This document shows, piece by piece, positions 16,720-25,506 of a stretch of DNA of 64,000 bases. The notes beneath the pieces are model-generated. The model had not been told where the DNA came from. It did no database searches and saw only the letters and a list, made by a program, of their open reading frames with translations. The number at the start of each line of letters is the position of its first letter. Within the stretch, counting starts at the first letter, position 1. Where the stretch lies: assembly GCA_934309475.1 (NCBI GenBank), contig CAKRDK010000004.1, forward strand, positions 68,820 to 132,819, given 5' to 3'. This DNA comes from an uncultured Roseburia sp. (GTDB lineage Bacteria; Bacillota; Clostridia; Lachnospirales; Lachnospiraceae). The translations under genes were made by a program, and so were the position numbers.

Positions 16720-17943
16720 TTAAGAACGGTAATCTGCATTGATTTTTACATAATCATAGGTCAAATCACAGCCCCATGCTGTTGCGGACTCTGTTCCCAT
16801 CTTCATGTTTGCAATCGCTGTTACAGCCGGCTCCGATAAAATCTGTGTTGCCTCCTCCTCGCTGTAATCGACTGCTACACCGTCTTTGATAATCTGCAGT
16901 TTTCCGGCTGCACTCTCAAAATACAAATCTACTTTTTCCGGATTAAACATTACCCCCGAATACCCAAGTGCACACAGGATTCTTCCCCAGTTTGCATCGT
17001 GGCCATAGATGGCAGCTTTCGTCAGGCTTGATGTGACAACGGATTTGCTCAGTATTTTCGCATCCTGCTTCGTCTTCGCACCAATGACTTTCACCTCAAA
17101 CAATGCCGTAGCGCCTTCTCCGTCGCCCGCCATCTGTTTTGCGAGTGTTTCATTCACATAATTCAATGCCTTGCAAAATGCTTCGTAGTCTTCATTCTTT
17201 TCTGTAATGACGGCATTTCCGGCAAGACCGTTTGCTAAAAGCAGACAGGTATCGTTCGTCGAAGTGTCCCCATCCACTGAAATCATATTGTAAGTCTCTT
17301 CCACGTCATTGCGCAATGCTTCCTGCAATAATTCTTTTGAAATCGCAAGGTCTGTTGTCACAAAGCTAAGCATCGTACACATATTCGGATGAATCATGCC
17401 GGAGCCCTTGCACATGCCACCGATTGTGACCGTCTTTCCTCCCGCCTCAAAGGTTACGGCAACCTCCTTCTCATGTGTGTCTGTTGTCATAATTGCTTTT
17501 GCCGCCTTATTTCCACTTATTAAATCATCTTTTAACAAATCTTTCATTTTAGCAACTCCATCACAGATGCGGTCAATTGGAAGCTGCATGCCGATGACTC
17601 CTGTCGATGCCACCAGCACCTGGTCTGCCGGAACGCCGAGCACTTCTTCTGTCTTGTCCGCTGTTGCCTTACAATAACCAAATCCCTCTTCTCCTGTGCA
17701 GGCATTTGCAATTCCTGCATTTATCACAACCGCCTGTGCCATTCCCGTCGTCTCTACAAGATTGCGGTCCCATTTCACAGGTGCTGCCTTTACCACATTC
17801 GTTGTAAACGTTCCTGCCGCCACACATGGCACCTCACTGTAAATCATTGCCATGTCTTCTCTGTCTTTATATTTGATTCCTGCCGCCACAGAAGCTGCCT
17901 GAAATCCTTTTGCTGCGGTTACTCCACCTGTCATTTTTTCCAT
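16720..17943 (-). CDS. argJ: Glutamate N-acetyltransferase / amino-acid N-acetyltransferase
   Basis: A 407-residue ArgJ that moves acetyl groups from acetylornithine to glutamate, recycling acetate. The precursor cleaves itself before a threonine inside the GSGMIHPNM-x-TML motif. Here Thr190 is preceded by Cys189 instead of the more common Ala. Also visible are VASTGVIGM and GDGEGATALFEV. Bifunctional forms can also use acetyl-CoA. Which type this is cannot be read, but the operon also contains a GNAT protein that could supply acetylglutamate. It follows that gene by 21 bases. Confidence 0.94.
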   Translation of the reverse strand: MEKMTGGVTAAKGFQAASVAAGIKYKDREDMAMIYSEVPCVAAGTFTTNVVKAAPVKWDRNLVETTGMAQAVVINAGIANACTGEEGFGYCKATADKTEEVLGVPADQVLVASTGVIGMQLPIDRICDGVAKMKDLLKDDLISGNKAAKAIMTTDTHEKEVAVTFEAGGKTVTIGGMCKGSGMIHPNMCTMLSFVTTDLAISKELLQEALRNDVEETYNMISVDGDTSTNDTCLLLANGLAGNAVITEKNEDYEAFCKALNYVNETLAKQMAGDGEGATALFEVKVIGAKTKQDAKILSKSVVTSSLTKAAIYGHDANWGRILCALGYSGVMFNPEKVDLYFESAAGKLQIIKDGVAVDYSEEEATQILSEPAVTAIANMKMGTESATAWGCDLTYDYVKINADYRS

Positions 17944-17964
17944 TGTTCCTTCCTCCTCTTCCCT

Positions 17965-18423
17965 CTATTGCTTCACTTTATGAATCGACTGTTCCTGCAA
18001 CACTGCCTCATAGTAGTTAATATCTTCCCTTACCTTCCAGTCTAATCCCTTCCAGAAATTGTTCCCCACTTCATTTTCCTTGAATGCAAGCAGATTAACC
18101 TTGTTAATCTTCTCCTCTTTCAACGCCTTAAGACACTTTTTTACCATCGCCTGACCGATTCCATGCTTCCGGTATCTCTCGTCCACGCAGACATGATAAA
18201 AGCACGCTGTCCGTCCGTCATGCCCGCACAAAATGGCACCCACAAGCTTTCCGTCTGCGACCGTTACCATGCTTGTGGTCGGATTTCTCCGGATAAAACG
18301 CTCCACGCCCTCTTTTGAATCATCAATGCTGCGGATTGCAAATCCCTGTATTCCCGACCATAACTCATACACCGCTTCATAGTCTTCTATTTTCATTTCA
18401 CGAATCTCATACTGCTGTTCCAA
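17965..18423 (-). CDS. GNAT-family N-acetyltransferase in the arginine operon
   Basis: A 152-residue single-domain GNAT. The acetyl-CoA loop is VDERYRKHGIGQAM (R/Q-x-x-G-x-G/A type) after a CFYHVCVDE strand, followed by a C-terminal KVNLLAFKENEVGNNFW helix-strand segment. It sits between argC and argJ with gaps of 21 bases on both sides. The position suggests a role in arginine synthesis, perhaps as a short N-acetylglutamate synthase that primes the cycle, but the substrate is not shown by the sequence. Alternative: a protein or small-molecule acetylase merely co-regulated with the pathway. Confidence 0.85.
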   Translation of the reverse strand: MEQQYEIREMKIEDYEAVYELWSGIQGFAIRSIDDSKEGVERFIRRNPTTSMVTVADGKLVGAILCGHDGRTACFYHVCVDERYRKHGIGQAMVKKCLKALKEEKINKVNLLAFKENEVGNNFWKGLDWKVREDINYYEAVLQEQSIHKVKQ

Positions 18424-18444
18424 ATCTAATCCATCCCCTTTTAT

Positions 18445-19500
18445 CTATGGAAACATCGGTGCAAAAGAAAGCCCTTCCGTCTCCTCGAATCCAAACAGAA
18501 TATTCATATTCTGTACTGCCTGGCCTGCCGCTCCTTTGACGAGGTTGTCTAACGCTCCCATCATCACGACACGTCCGGTCCGCTCATCCACTTTAACATT
18601 CACATCCACAAAATTGCTTCCCTCTACCCATTTTGTCTCCGGGCAGATACCCTCCGGCAAAACACGGACAAACTTTTCCGCTGCATAATATTTATTATAT
18701 GCTGATTTAATTTCTTCGCAAGATGGATAACTTCCGTCTGCTTTCTTTTTTAAGGAAGCATATTCCGTCACAAGAATTCCCCGGTTCATCGGCACAAGAT
18801 GCGGCGTAAAATTCACCAGTATCTTCTCCCCTGCCGCGTAGCCTAACTGTTCCTCAATCTCCGGCGTATGACGGTGTGTTGTCACACCATACGCTTTCAT
18901 ATTCTCGTTCACTTCACAGAAAAGATTCGGAAGCTTCGCGCCTCTTCCCGCACCGGACGTTCCTGATTTTGCATCAATAATTAAGGTATTCGCATCAATG
19001 AGTCCCTCTTTTACCAGTGGATACGCCGTTAAAATCGAACAGGTCGTATAGCAGCCCGGATTTGCGACAAGTCTTTTTCCTTTTATCTGTTCCCGGTTGA
19101 TTTCGCACAATCCATATACCGCTTCTTCGATAAACTGTGGACTCTTATGTTCTATCTGATACCACTTCTCATAAGTTGCCACATCCTTGATACGGTAATC
19201 TGCACTCAAATCAATTACTTTTGTCTTCTGTAAAATTTCTTCCGTCAAAACGCCTGCCAAAAATCCCTGCGGTGTCGCTGTAAAAATGACATCGACCTGC
19301 TCTGCCAGTTCCTCCATATTATCGTCTAAGCATTTCGCATCTACGAGTTCGAACATATTCTGGTAAACGGAAGCATATGCCTCCCCGACATAACTTCTAG
19401 AACCATACCATTTTATTTCCACCTCTCTATGTCCCAGTAAAATTCGAACCAGTTCATTGCCTGCATACCCTGTTGCTCCGATAATTCCCGCCTTTATCAT
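18445..19500 (-). CDS. argC: N-acetyl-gamma-glutamyl-phosphate reductase
   Basis: A 351-residue NADPH-dependent reductase. It begins KAGIIGATGYAGNELVRIL (Rossmann nucleotide loop). The catalytic cysteine is in VANPGCYTT, and SGTSGAGRGAKLP and HRHTPEIEEQL complete the active site. It reduces N-acetylglutamyl-phosphate to the semialdehyde used by ArgD. It is the first gene of the arginine operon, with AAGGAGG upstream of the ATG and an ARG-box-overlapped promoter about 100 bases away. It is divergent from argG. Confidence 0.95.
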   Translation of the reverse strand: MIKAGIIGATGYAGNELVRILLGHREVEIKWYGSRSYVGEAYASVYQNMFELVDAKCLDDNMEELAEQVDVIFTATPQGFLAGVLTEEILQKTKVIDLSADYRIKDVATYEKWYQIEHKSPQFIEEAVYGLCEINREQIKGKRLVANPGCYTTCSILTAYPLVKEGLIDANTLIIDAKSGTSGAGRGAKLPNLFCEVNENMKAYGVTTHRHTPEIEEQLGYAAGEKILVNFTPHLVPMNRGILVTEYASLKKKADGSYPSCEEIKSAYNKYYAAEKFVRVLPEGICPETKWVEGSNFVDVNVKVDERTGRVVMMGALDNLVKGAAGQAVQNMNILFGFEETEGLSFAPMFP

Positions 19501-19595
19501 CTTTTGCGCCCTCCTTTTTGCTCTCTATACTTCATCTTAATCATTTTGCTTAACGTAGTAAAGCAGTAATTCCAAAAAGTTTTTTATTTTTACAC

Positions 19596-19609
19596 TGCAT
19601 AATTATACA
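19596..19609. promoter_or_regulatory. ARG box overlapping the argC -10
   Basis: TGCATAATTATACA fits the ArgR/AhrC half-site pair TGNAT-WWWW-ATNCA at every defined position. It contains the argC -10 hexamer, so bound arginine repressor would block the promoter. Confidence 0.8.
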
Positions 19610-19630
19610 TTCATATTTCATATTATGCAA
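19602..19630 (-). promoter_or_regulatory. Promoter of the argC operon
   Basis: On the minus strand, TTGCAT (19630-19625), a 17-base spacer and consensus TATAAT (19607-19602). The start of transcription would lie near 19595, leaving a leader of about 95 bases. Confidence 0.8.
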
Positions 19631-19660
19631 GAGTATTTTTCAAAAATATAAATTTTCTTT

Positions 19661-19674
19661 TGCATAATAATTCA
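19661..19674. promoter_or_regulatory. Second ARG box in the argC-argG gap
   Basis: TGCATAATAATTCA also fits TGNAT-WWWW-ATNCA at every defined position. It lies 65 bases from the first box, about six helical turns, which would suit a repressor hexamer binding both. Confidence 0.75.
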
Positions 19675-19778
19675 CAATCGCTTCTTTTTATATAATATAT
19701 TACCGTTTTTCAGGTATTTTGTACATTTTCCACACATGCATATGCATTATTATTAGAATTTTATGTATATTTTTACGC

Positions 19779-19807
19779 TTGCGTTTTTTTATGCATTGAT
19801 GTATATT
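19779..19807 (+). promoter_or_regulatory. Promoter of argG with overlapping weak ARG box
   Basis: TTGCGT (19779-19784), a 17-base spacer and TATATT (19802-19807). TGCATTGATGTATA (19792-19805) resembles an ARG box and covers the start of the -10. A further partial box (TGCATTATTATTAG) lies at 19743-19756. The start codon is about 45 bases downstream. Confidence 0.65.
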
Positions 19808-19852
19808 AAACCTAGTCAATGAATAAAACAAACGGAGAAAGGAACTATTACT

Positions 19853-21073
19853 ATGAAAGAAAAAGTTATTTTAGCGTACTCCGGTGGTCTTGATACTACC
19901 GCAATTATCCCTTGGTTAAAAGAAAATTATGATTATGAAGTTATCTGCTGCTGTATCGACTGCGGACAGGAAGAAGAATTAGACGGATTAGAGGAACGTG
20001 CCAAATTATCCGGTGCTTCAAAATTATATATCGAAGACATCGTCGATGAATTCTGTGATGAATATATCGTTCCTTGTGTGCAGGCAAATGCTGTTTACGA
20101 AAACAAATACCTGCTTGGAACTTCCATGGCACGTCCCGGTATTGCAAAGAAATTAGTAGAAATTGCAAGAAAAGAAGGTGCTACTGCTATCTGCCACGGT
20201 GCTACCGGAAAAGGAAACGACCAGATCCGTTTCGAATTAGGCATCAAGGCACTTGCTCCTGACATTAAAATTATTGCAGCCTGGAGAGATGACAAATGGA
20301 CGATGCAGTCCCGTGAAGATGAGATTGCATACTGTAAGGCACACGGTATCGACCTTCCGTTCTCAGCAGATTCGAGCTACAGCCGTGACCGTAATCTGTG
20401 GCACATCAGCCATGAAGGCTTAGAATTAGAAGATCCTGCCTGCGAACCGGATTACGATCATCTTCTTGTCTTAGGTGTTTCCCCTGAGAAAGCTCCTGAC
20501 GAGGGTGAATACGTTACCATGACATTTGAAGCAGGTGTGCCTACGTCTGTAAATGGTAAAAAAATGAAAGTTTCCGATATTATCCGTGAATTAAATAAAT
20601 TAGGCGGAAAACACGGTATCGGTATTGTTGATATCGTCGAAAACCGTGTCGTTGGTATGAAATCCCGTGGTGTCTATGAGACTCCAGGCGGAACAATTTT
20701 GATGGAGGCACATCAGCAGTTAGAGGAATTAGTGCTCGACCGTGCGACCATGGAAGTCAAAAAAGACATGGGCAACAAATTAGCCCAGATTGTTTACGAA
20801 GGAAAATGGTTTACACCACTTTGCGATGCCGTAAAAGCATTTGTCGCCTCTACCCAGCAGTATGTAACCGGCGAAGTAAAATTCAAGCTTTACAAAGGAA
20901 ATATCATCAAAGCGGGAACCACTTCTCCATACTCTTTATACAGTGAGTCCTTAGCAAGTTTCACCACAGGTGATTTGTATGACCACCACGATGCAGAAGG
21001 TTTCATCACACTGTTCGGACTTCCGTTAAAAGTTCGTGCCATGAAAATGCAGGAAATCGAAAAGAACAAATAA
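19853..21073 (+). CDS. argG: Argininosuccinate synthase
   Basis: A 406-residue enzyme that joins citrulline and aspartate at the cost of ATP to AMP. The N-terminal PP-loop is LAYSGGLDTT, followed by GATGKGNDQIRFELG and the YSRDRNLWHISHEG segment, all diagnostic of ArgG. GGAGAAAGG lies ahead of the ATG. It is transcribed divergently from argC. argH, argF and the carbamoyl-phosphate genes are not in this window. The gene ends in a hairpin shared with the convergent regulator gene. Confidence 0.96.
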   Translation: MKEKVILAYSGGLDTTAIIPWLKENYDYEVICCCIDCGQEEELDGLEERAKLSGASKLYIEDIVDEFCDEYIVPCVQANAVYENKYLLGTSMARPGIAKKLVEIARKEGATAICHGATGKGNDQIRFELGIKALAPDIKIIAAWRDDKWTMQSREDEIAYCKAHGIDLPFSADSSYSRDRNLWHISHEGLELEDPACEPDYDHLLVLGVSPEKAPDEGEYVTMTFEAGVPTSVNGKKMKVSDIIRELNKLGGKHGIGIVDIVENRVVGMKSRGVYETPGGTILMEAHQQLEELVLDRATMEVKKDMGNKLAQIVYEGKWFTPLCDAVKAFVASTQQYVTGEVKFKLYKGNIIKAGTTSPYSLYSESLASFTTGDLYDHHDAEGFITLFGLPLKVRAMKMQEIEKNK

Positions 21074-21090
21074 ATTCTCCTTTTATAAGC

Positions 21091-21130
21091 AAAATGAGAG
21101 GTTACGGAATCTTCTGTAACCTCTCATTTT
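21091..21130 (+). terminator. Terminator of argG, overlapping the 3' end of the convergent gene
   Basis: AAAATGAGAGGTTAC (from 21091) pairs with GTAACCTCTCATTTT across a ten-base loop. The hairpin can act on both strands. Its right arm lies inside the coding sequence for the last residues of the convergent MocR-type gene, whose stop codon is at 21102-21104. Confidence 0.85.
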
Positions 21131-22556
21131 CTCTATCTCTATTATTTAGCAATATCTCATCTAAAATAGAAAGCCCTTTTCGCATCATATCTTCCGACAA
21201 ATTGCCATAGCCAAACAACAACACCGGTTTCTCCTGTGTCCGGCTCTCCACAATATCGTAATGTGACAATCCTTCTATTTTCAATCCGTACTGTAAGGCT
21301 CTCTCCTCAATCTCTTTTTCGGAAAGATTCGTATTCAGCTCTGCAAGCAGATGCAGCCCTGCATTTTCCCCACGGATTCTGCCAACCCACGGATATTTTT
21401 TCAGTTCATTCAATAAAATATCATGCTTATTGCGGTACACACTGCGCATTTTATTCAAATGCCGCCCAAAATGTCCCTCCTCAATAAAACGCTGCAATAC
21501 TTTCTGGGACAATTTCGGTACGGTAGTGGAATAAAAATCGCATTTTTTCTGATAAATCTCAAGCAGATTTTTCGGGAGCACCATGTAGCTGACACGGACG
21601 GACGGCGCAATACTTGCCGAAAACGTTCCCAGATAAATCACTTTTTCACGGCTGTCAATACTCTGTAAGGACGGAATCGGCTTTCCCTTGTAGCGGTACT
21701 CACTGTCATGGTCGTCCTCAATCAGATATCTTCCCTCCTGCTCCGATGCCCAATGAAGCAGTTCTAATCGTTTCTTCATCGGCATCACGGTTCCAAGCGG
21801 AAACTGGTGCGACGGCATGCTGTAGACAACATCCGGATTCGTTTTTCCGAACGCTGCAAAAATATCACTTTCTCCTTCTGCCGGAATCGCCTGCACTTCC
21901 CAGCCGATATTGCAGAACGTGTGATATGCCTGCAAATAAGTCGGATTCTCCATCGCAACTTTCTTTTTTTCCTCAAAAAGCTGTGCTAGCAACAGCAGGA
22001 GATACTCATTTCCGGCTCCGATTACTAACTGCTCCGGCGTGCAGTTGACGCCCCTTGCCTGATACAGATAATGGGCAATGGATTCCCGCAGTCCATACTC
22101 TCCCTGGCTGTCTCCAACACTCAAAAGCTCGTCTGTCTCCTCAAGTAAAATATCCTTGTGAAGCTTTCTCCAGATGTTAAACGGAAAATGCTTTTTGTCC
22201 ACACCGTTTATCGTAAAATCAATTATGTCTTGTAGTTCATTTTGCATCGTATTTTGTACCGGCGCAGTTTCCTTTTCCTCCACATGACGCTCTAAGCGGT
22301 AAAGTTCCGCAATGTCACAAATAAAGTAACCTTTACACGGAACCGACTCAATATAGCCTTCCGAACGGAGCTGTTCATAGGCAAGTTCTACCGTACTCCT
22401 GCTGATTTGCAGATATTTTGCCATAAAACGCGTAGACGGTAATTTTTCTCCGCGAGAAATCTTACCGTCTTCCATGTTTTTCTTTATGTAATTGTAAATC
22501 TGTTCATAGAGCGGTGTCTTTGCATCTGCCTCTAAATGAATCATGATTTCAATCAT
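21102..22556 (-). CDS. MocR/PdxR-family transcription regulator (GntR-aminotransferase fusion)
   Basis: A 484-residue fusion: N-terminal GntR winged helix (about 1-75, PLYEQIYNYIKKNM and LPSTRFMAKYLQISRSTVELAYEQL), then a fold-type I aminotransferase domain (about 115-470) with VYSMPSHQFPLGTVMP and LIEDDHDSEYRY. Such regulators bind PLP and often control vitamin B6 or amino-acid genes. Their usual target is a divergent neighbour, but here the gene is the third of a unit behind glnS and DUF2225, 25 bases after the latter. Its C-terminal codons run through the argG terminator hairpin. Targets are unknown. Confidence 0.9.
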   Translation of the reverse strand: MIEIMIHLEADAKTPLYEQIYNYIKKNMEDGKISRGEKLPSTRFMAKYLQISRSTVELAYEQLRSEGYIESVPCKGYFICDIAELYRLERHVEEKETAPVQNTMQNELQDIIDFTINGVDKKHFPFNIWRKLHKDILLEETDELLSVGDSQGEYGLRESIAHYLYQARGVNCTPEQLVIGAGNEYLLLLLAQLFEEKKKVAMENPTYLQAYHTFCNIGWEVQAIPAEGESDIFAAFGKTNPDVVYSMPSHQFPLGTVMPMKKRLELLHWASEQEGRYLIEDDHDSEYRYKGKPIPSLQSIDSREKVIYLGTFSASIAPSVRVSYMVLPKNLLEIYQKKCDFYSTTVPKLSQKVLQRFIEEGHFGRHLNKMRSVYRNKHDILLNELKKYPWVGRIRGENAGLHLLAELNTNLSEKEIEERALQYGLKIEGLSHYDIVESRTQEKPVLLFGYGNLSEDMMRKGLSILDEILLNNRDRENERLQKIP

Positions 22557-22581
22557 GGATACCTCTTTCTAAAAGAACCGC

Positions 22582-23448
22582 TTATTTACTCTTCTTAATC
22601 TCAGCAATAATCTGCTCTTTCATATCGTACGCACGGTCTTTCATCTTCTGACCTGCTGCAGAAGATGTCAGGATACCGCTGATTAACTTTGATGCAACGT
22701 CATATTTTTTGAGATTGAAAGACATTGCTGCTAAAAGATAGTCCACTGTTGTCTGATCCATGCCACAGATTGGGAACATCTCGGAAGAAACTGCCTTCAT
22801 CAGACCTTCATATGCCTGCTGATAAAATGCCTGTTCCTGCTCCTTGCATTCTGCTTTCTGTTTTGCGATTTCCTCTTCGGTTCCAGTCAGGTTCTCGGCT
22901 TTTCCACGATACAGCCATGCAATCTTTAAACAGGTGTATGCTTTCTCACTTGTCTTTGCCTTCTTTGCCATCGCGCAAAACAGCGCAAGTTTATACTGCT
23001 CAATCGCTTCATCATAGGAATATTCCTCCGGAAGCACCGGGAGATCTGCTCCTAACACACCATTAAATTTTGAGCAGACATTCTCTTTTACAAGTTTAAT
23101 CTGAACCGATGTCAGATGCTCAAAATAACGGGTGATGGCTGTGTATCCGCAATATGGGCAGGATAACACATCATATTTTGTGGTATCAATATACTGGAAT
23201 CTCGGTCTCAAATCGAAATCCGGCTCTAAACGTTTGATACGTCCGTTCTTCACCATTTTTGTCTTAAATACTTTATCACATACGGTACAGCGTACTGCTT
23301 TTTCTAACAGAAATGAAGACTCTGCCGGAATTTCGTCTCCGGTGGATGTCTTTACCACTGCTCCAGTATCTTTTTTCTCTTCTTCGAAAAGATTCGTGGT
23401 ATCATCTGCTTTGATTCCAAACTTTTCCAATCCAGAAAATAAATTCAT
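22582..23448 (-). CDS. DUF2225 protein with zinc-binding cysteines
   Basis: A 288-residue DUF2225 protein. Two CxxC knuckles (CTVCDK at about 54 and CPYCGY at about 97) probably hold zinc. The rest is helical and resembles TPR-like repeats (AIEQYKLALFCAMAKK, AWLYRGKAE). The family is widespread in clostridia and its function is unknown. It lies 26 bases after glnS and before the MocR regulator. The context says nothing firm about function. Confidence 0.85.
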   Translation of the reverse strand: MNLFSGLEKFGIKADDTTNLFEEEKKDTGAVVKTSTGDEIPAESSFLLEKAVRCTVCDKVFKTKMVKNGRIKRLEPDFDLRPRFQYIDTTKYDVLSCPYCGYTAITRYFEHLTSVQIKLVKENVCSKFNGVLGADLPVLPEEYSYDEAIEQYKLALFCAMAKKAKTSEKAYTCLKIAWLYRGKAENLTGTEEEIAKQKAECKEQEQAFYQQAYEGLMKAVSSEMFPICGMDQTTVDYLLAAMSFNLKKYDVASKLISGILTSSAAGQKMKDRAYDMKEQIIAEIKKSK

Positions 23449-23474
23449 ATTATAACCATTCCTTCCTACATCTT

Positions 23475-25145
23475 TTACTTATTTGTTGGTAATTTATAAG
23501 AACTCTTTAATGAAACAATACGGTTAAATACCGGCTGTCCTGGTTTGGAATCCTTTGCATCGGCACAGAAAAATCCCTGTCTTACGAACTGGAAGCTATC
23601 GTATGGTGCCGCCTCCATCAGGTCTGGCTCCACATAACAATTTTCTAATACGGTCAATGAGTTTGGATTCAAATTCAGACTGCCATCTTCATTATATACC
23701 CCAAGTTCCTCATCTACAATATTCTCATATAGACGAACTTCTGCTTTTTTCGCATATTTAGCAGATACCCAGTGAATCGTTCCCTTCACTTTACGTCCGT
23801 CCGGGCTGTTTCCACCCTTTGAATCCGGGTCGTATGTGCAGTGAATCTCTGTGATATTGCCATTTTCATCTTTTTCAAAGCTGTTGCATTTTACGAAGTA
23901 AGCATTCATCAGACGGACTTCATTGCCCGGAAACATACGGAAGTATTTCTTCGGTGGTTCCTCCATAAAGTCGTCTCTCTCAATGTAGAGTTCTCTTGTA
24001 AACGGTACCTTACGGCTTCCTAATGCCTCATTTTCGAGGTTATTTACAACATCAAGGTATTCCACCTTATCTTCCGGATAGTTGTCAATTACGACCTTAA
24101 CCGGGTCTAACACTGCCATCATACGAGGTTTCTTCATCTTTAAGTCCTCACGGATACAATACTCCAGCATTGCATAATCCACGGAACTGTTTGCCTTAGA
24201 AACACCGCAGAGCTCCACAAACATCTTGATGGATTCCGGTGTGAATCCTCTACGTCTGAGTGCTGCGATAGAAACCAGACGAGGATCATCCCAGCCATCT
24301 ACGATTTTTTCTTCTACCAGACGTTTGATGTAACGTTTCCCAGTAACTACATTTGTAAGATATAATTTTGCAAACTCAATCTGCTTTGGCGGGTTCTCAT
24401 ATTCAGCTTCACGTACCACCCAGTCGTACAATGGTCTGTGGTCTTCAAATTCCAACGTACAGATAGAATGTGTAATTCCCTCAATGGCATCCTCGATTGG
24501 ATGTGCAAAGTCATACATCGGATAAATGCACCATTTGTCACCGGTTCTGTGATGTGTCATGTGTGCCACACGGTAGATGACCGGATCTCTCATGTTAATG
24601 TTAGAAGATGACATATCAATTCTTGCACGAAGCACTTTGGAGCCATCCTCAAATTTACCGTTCTTCATATCCTCAAACAGCGCAAGGTTCTCTTCCACGC
24701 TTCTGCCTACACTCGGGTCTTCTTTTCCCGGCTCTGTCAGTGTTCCGCGGTACTCGCGAATCTCTTCTGCGGATAAGTCAGAGACATAAGCTTTTCCCTT
24801 TTTGATTAATTTGACAGCCACTTCATACATCTGGTCAAAATAATCGGATGCAAAAAATAACCGGTCTTCCCAATCCGCCCCTAACCATTTAATATCTGCC
24901 TTGATAGATTCCACGAACTCACTCTTTTCTTTGGTCGGGTTTGTATCATCGAAACGCATGTTGAACTTACCATGATACTTCTGTGCAAGTCCGTAATTTA
25001 ATAAAATTGATTTGGCATGTCCAATATGAAGATATCCGTTCGGTTCCGGCGGGAATCTGGTATGCACTTCCTGGCAATGACCTTCTTCTATATCTTTTTC
25101 AATAATCTGTTCAATAAAATTTTTGGAGACATTTTCGTTTTCCAT
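23475..25145 (-). CDS. glnS: Glutaminyl-tRNA synthetase
   Basis: A 556-residue class I synthetase that charges tRNA-Gln directly. Seen: [15 protein letters not shown] (HIGH motif at 40-43), [25 protein letters not shown], and the GlnRS-specific DGWDDPRL and [10 protein letters not shown]. The second signature, MSKR in E. coli, is replaced by TGKRYIK at 268-274, a variant I associate with clostridial GlnRS. Many Gram-positives instead make Gln-tRNA through GatCAB, so this gene probably came by old lateral transfer. AGGAGGAG precedes the ATG. It is first in a unit with DUF2225 and the MocR gene. Confidence 0.94.
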   Translation of the reverse strand: MENENVSKNFIEQIIEKDIEEGHCQEVHTRFPPEPNGYLHIGHAKSILLNYGLAQKYHGKFNMRFDDTNPTKEKSEFVESIKADIKWLGADWEDRLFFASDYFDQMYEVAVKLIKKGKAYVSDLSAEEIREYRGTLTEPGKEDPSVGRSVEENLALFEDMKNGKFEDGSKVLRARIDMSSSNINMRDPVIYRVAHMTHHRTGDKWCIYPMYDFAHPIEDAIEGITHSICTLEFEDHRPLYDWVVREAEYENPPKQIEFAKLYLTNVVTGKRYIKRLVEEKIVDGWDDPRLVSIAALRRRGFTPESIKMFVELCGVSKANSSVDYAMLEYCIREDLKMKKPRMMAVLDPVKVVIDNYPEDKVEYLDVVNNLENEALGSRKVPFTRELYIERDDFMEEPPKKYFRMFPGNEVRLMNAYFVKCNSFEKDENGNITEIHCTYDPDSKGGNSPDGRKVKGTIHWVSAKYAKKAEVRLYENIVDEELGVYNEDGSLNLNPNSLTVLENCYVEPDLMEAAPYDSFQFVRQGFFCADAKDSKPGQPVFNRIVSLKSSYKLPTNK

Positions 25146-25182
25146 TTATTTACTCCTCCTAAAAGAATACAATTCAACAACT

Positions 25183-25211
25183 ATCATACAGCATAACACG
25201 GCATATTTCAA
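25183..25211 (-). promoter_or_regulatory. Promoter of glnS
   Basis: On the minus strand, TTGAAA (25211-25206), a 17-base spacer and TATGAT (25188-25183), about 37 bases ahead of the glnS ATG. No T-box-like leader fits in the short space. Confidence 0.7.
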
Positions 25212-25301
25212 AACTTTTTTCAAAATATTTTCTTATTCTTGCAAAAATGACGAATTCAGCAAGCTATTTTCGAATTTCGGACTTTCATAAAAAGAATATG
25301 A

Positions 25302-25310
25302 TGCTATAAT
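25302..25310 (+). promoter_or_regulatory. Extended -10 promoter in front of the RNA candidate
   Basis: TGCTATAAT is a perfect extended -10 (TG-n-TATAAT). The -35 region (CTTTCA, 25282-25287) is poor, which extended -10 promoters tolerate. It points away from glnS toward the hairpins that follow. Confidence 0.6.
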
Positions 25311-25316
25311 ATATTT

Positions 25317-25450
25317 AGACGGCAGAACAATATACACTTATTTTTACAGTTTTCCATGAAAAGTAAGATATATGCCGTTTTCAGGTAAAACCCCTTTCTT
25401 TTATAACCCCTCTTAAAAGGAGCTGTTGGCGACAACAGCTCCTTTTATAT
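25317..25450 (+). ncRNA. Candidate small structured RNA of unknown family
   Basis: There is no plausible plus-strand gene here, but there is a complete transcript layout: extended -10 promoter, a long hairpin closed by ACGGCA (25319-25324) with TGCCGT (25373-25378) and inner ATAT and CTTA/TAAG pairings, then about 35 bases rich in C and T, and a strong terminator at 25415-25446. The predicted length is about 130 bases. The layout does not resemble 6S RNA, tmRNA, SRP RNA or RNase P RNA. It could also be a remnant leader whose gene was lost. Function is unknown. Confidence 0.4.
25415..25446 (+). terminator. Strong terminator with GCGA tetraloop
   Basis: AAAAGGAGCTGTTG (25415-25428) pairs perfectly with CAACAGCTCCTTTT (25433-25446) around GCGA, a GNRA loop. 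With A and T flanks on both sides it can stop transcription in either direction. Confidence 0.85.
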
Positions 25451-25454
25451 TTCC

Positions 25455-25500
25455 CAACTATAAAAACAAAGCCAAGTCACTACATTTGTAATGACCTGAC
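25455..25500 (-). terminator. Terminator after the 63-residue gene
   Basis: On the minus strand, GTCATTAC pairs with GTAGTGAC around AAAT and is followed by TTGGCTTTGTTTTTA, a few bases after the stop of the small gene. Confidence 0.6.
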
Positions 25501-25506
25501 TTTACT

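Noticed and set aside
25146..25316. T-box leader for glnS
   Set aside because: The promoter lies only about 37 bases before the start codon, and no T-box sequence or terminator/antiterminator pair is present.
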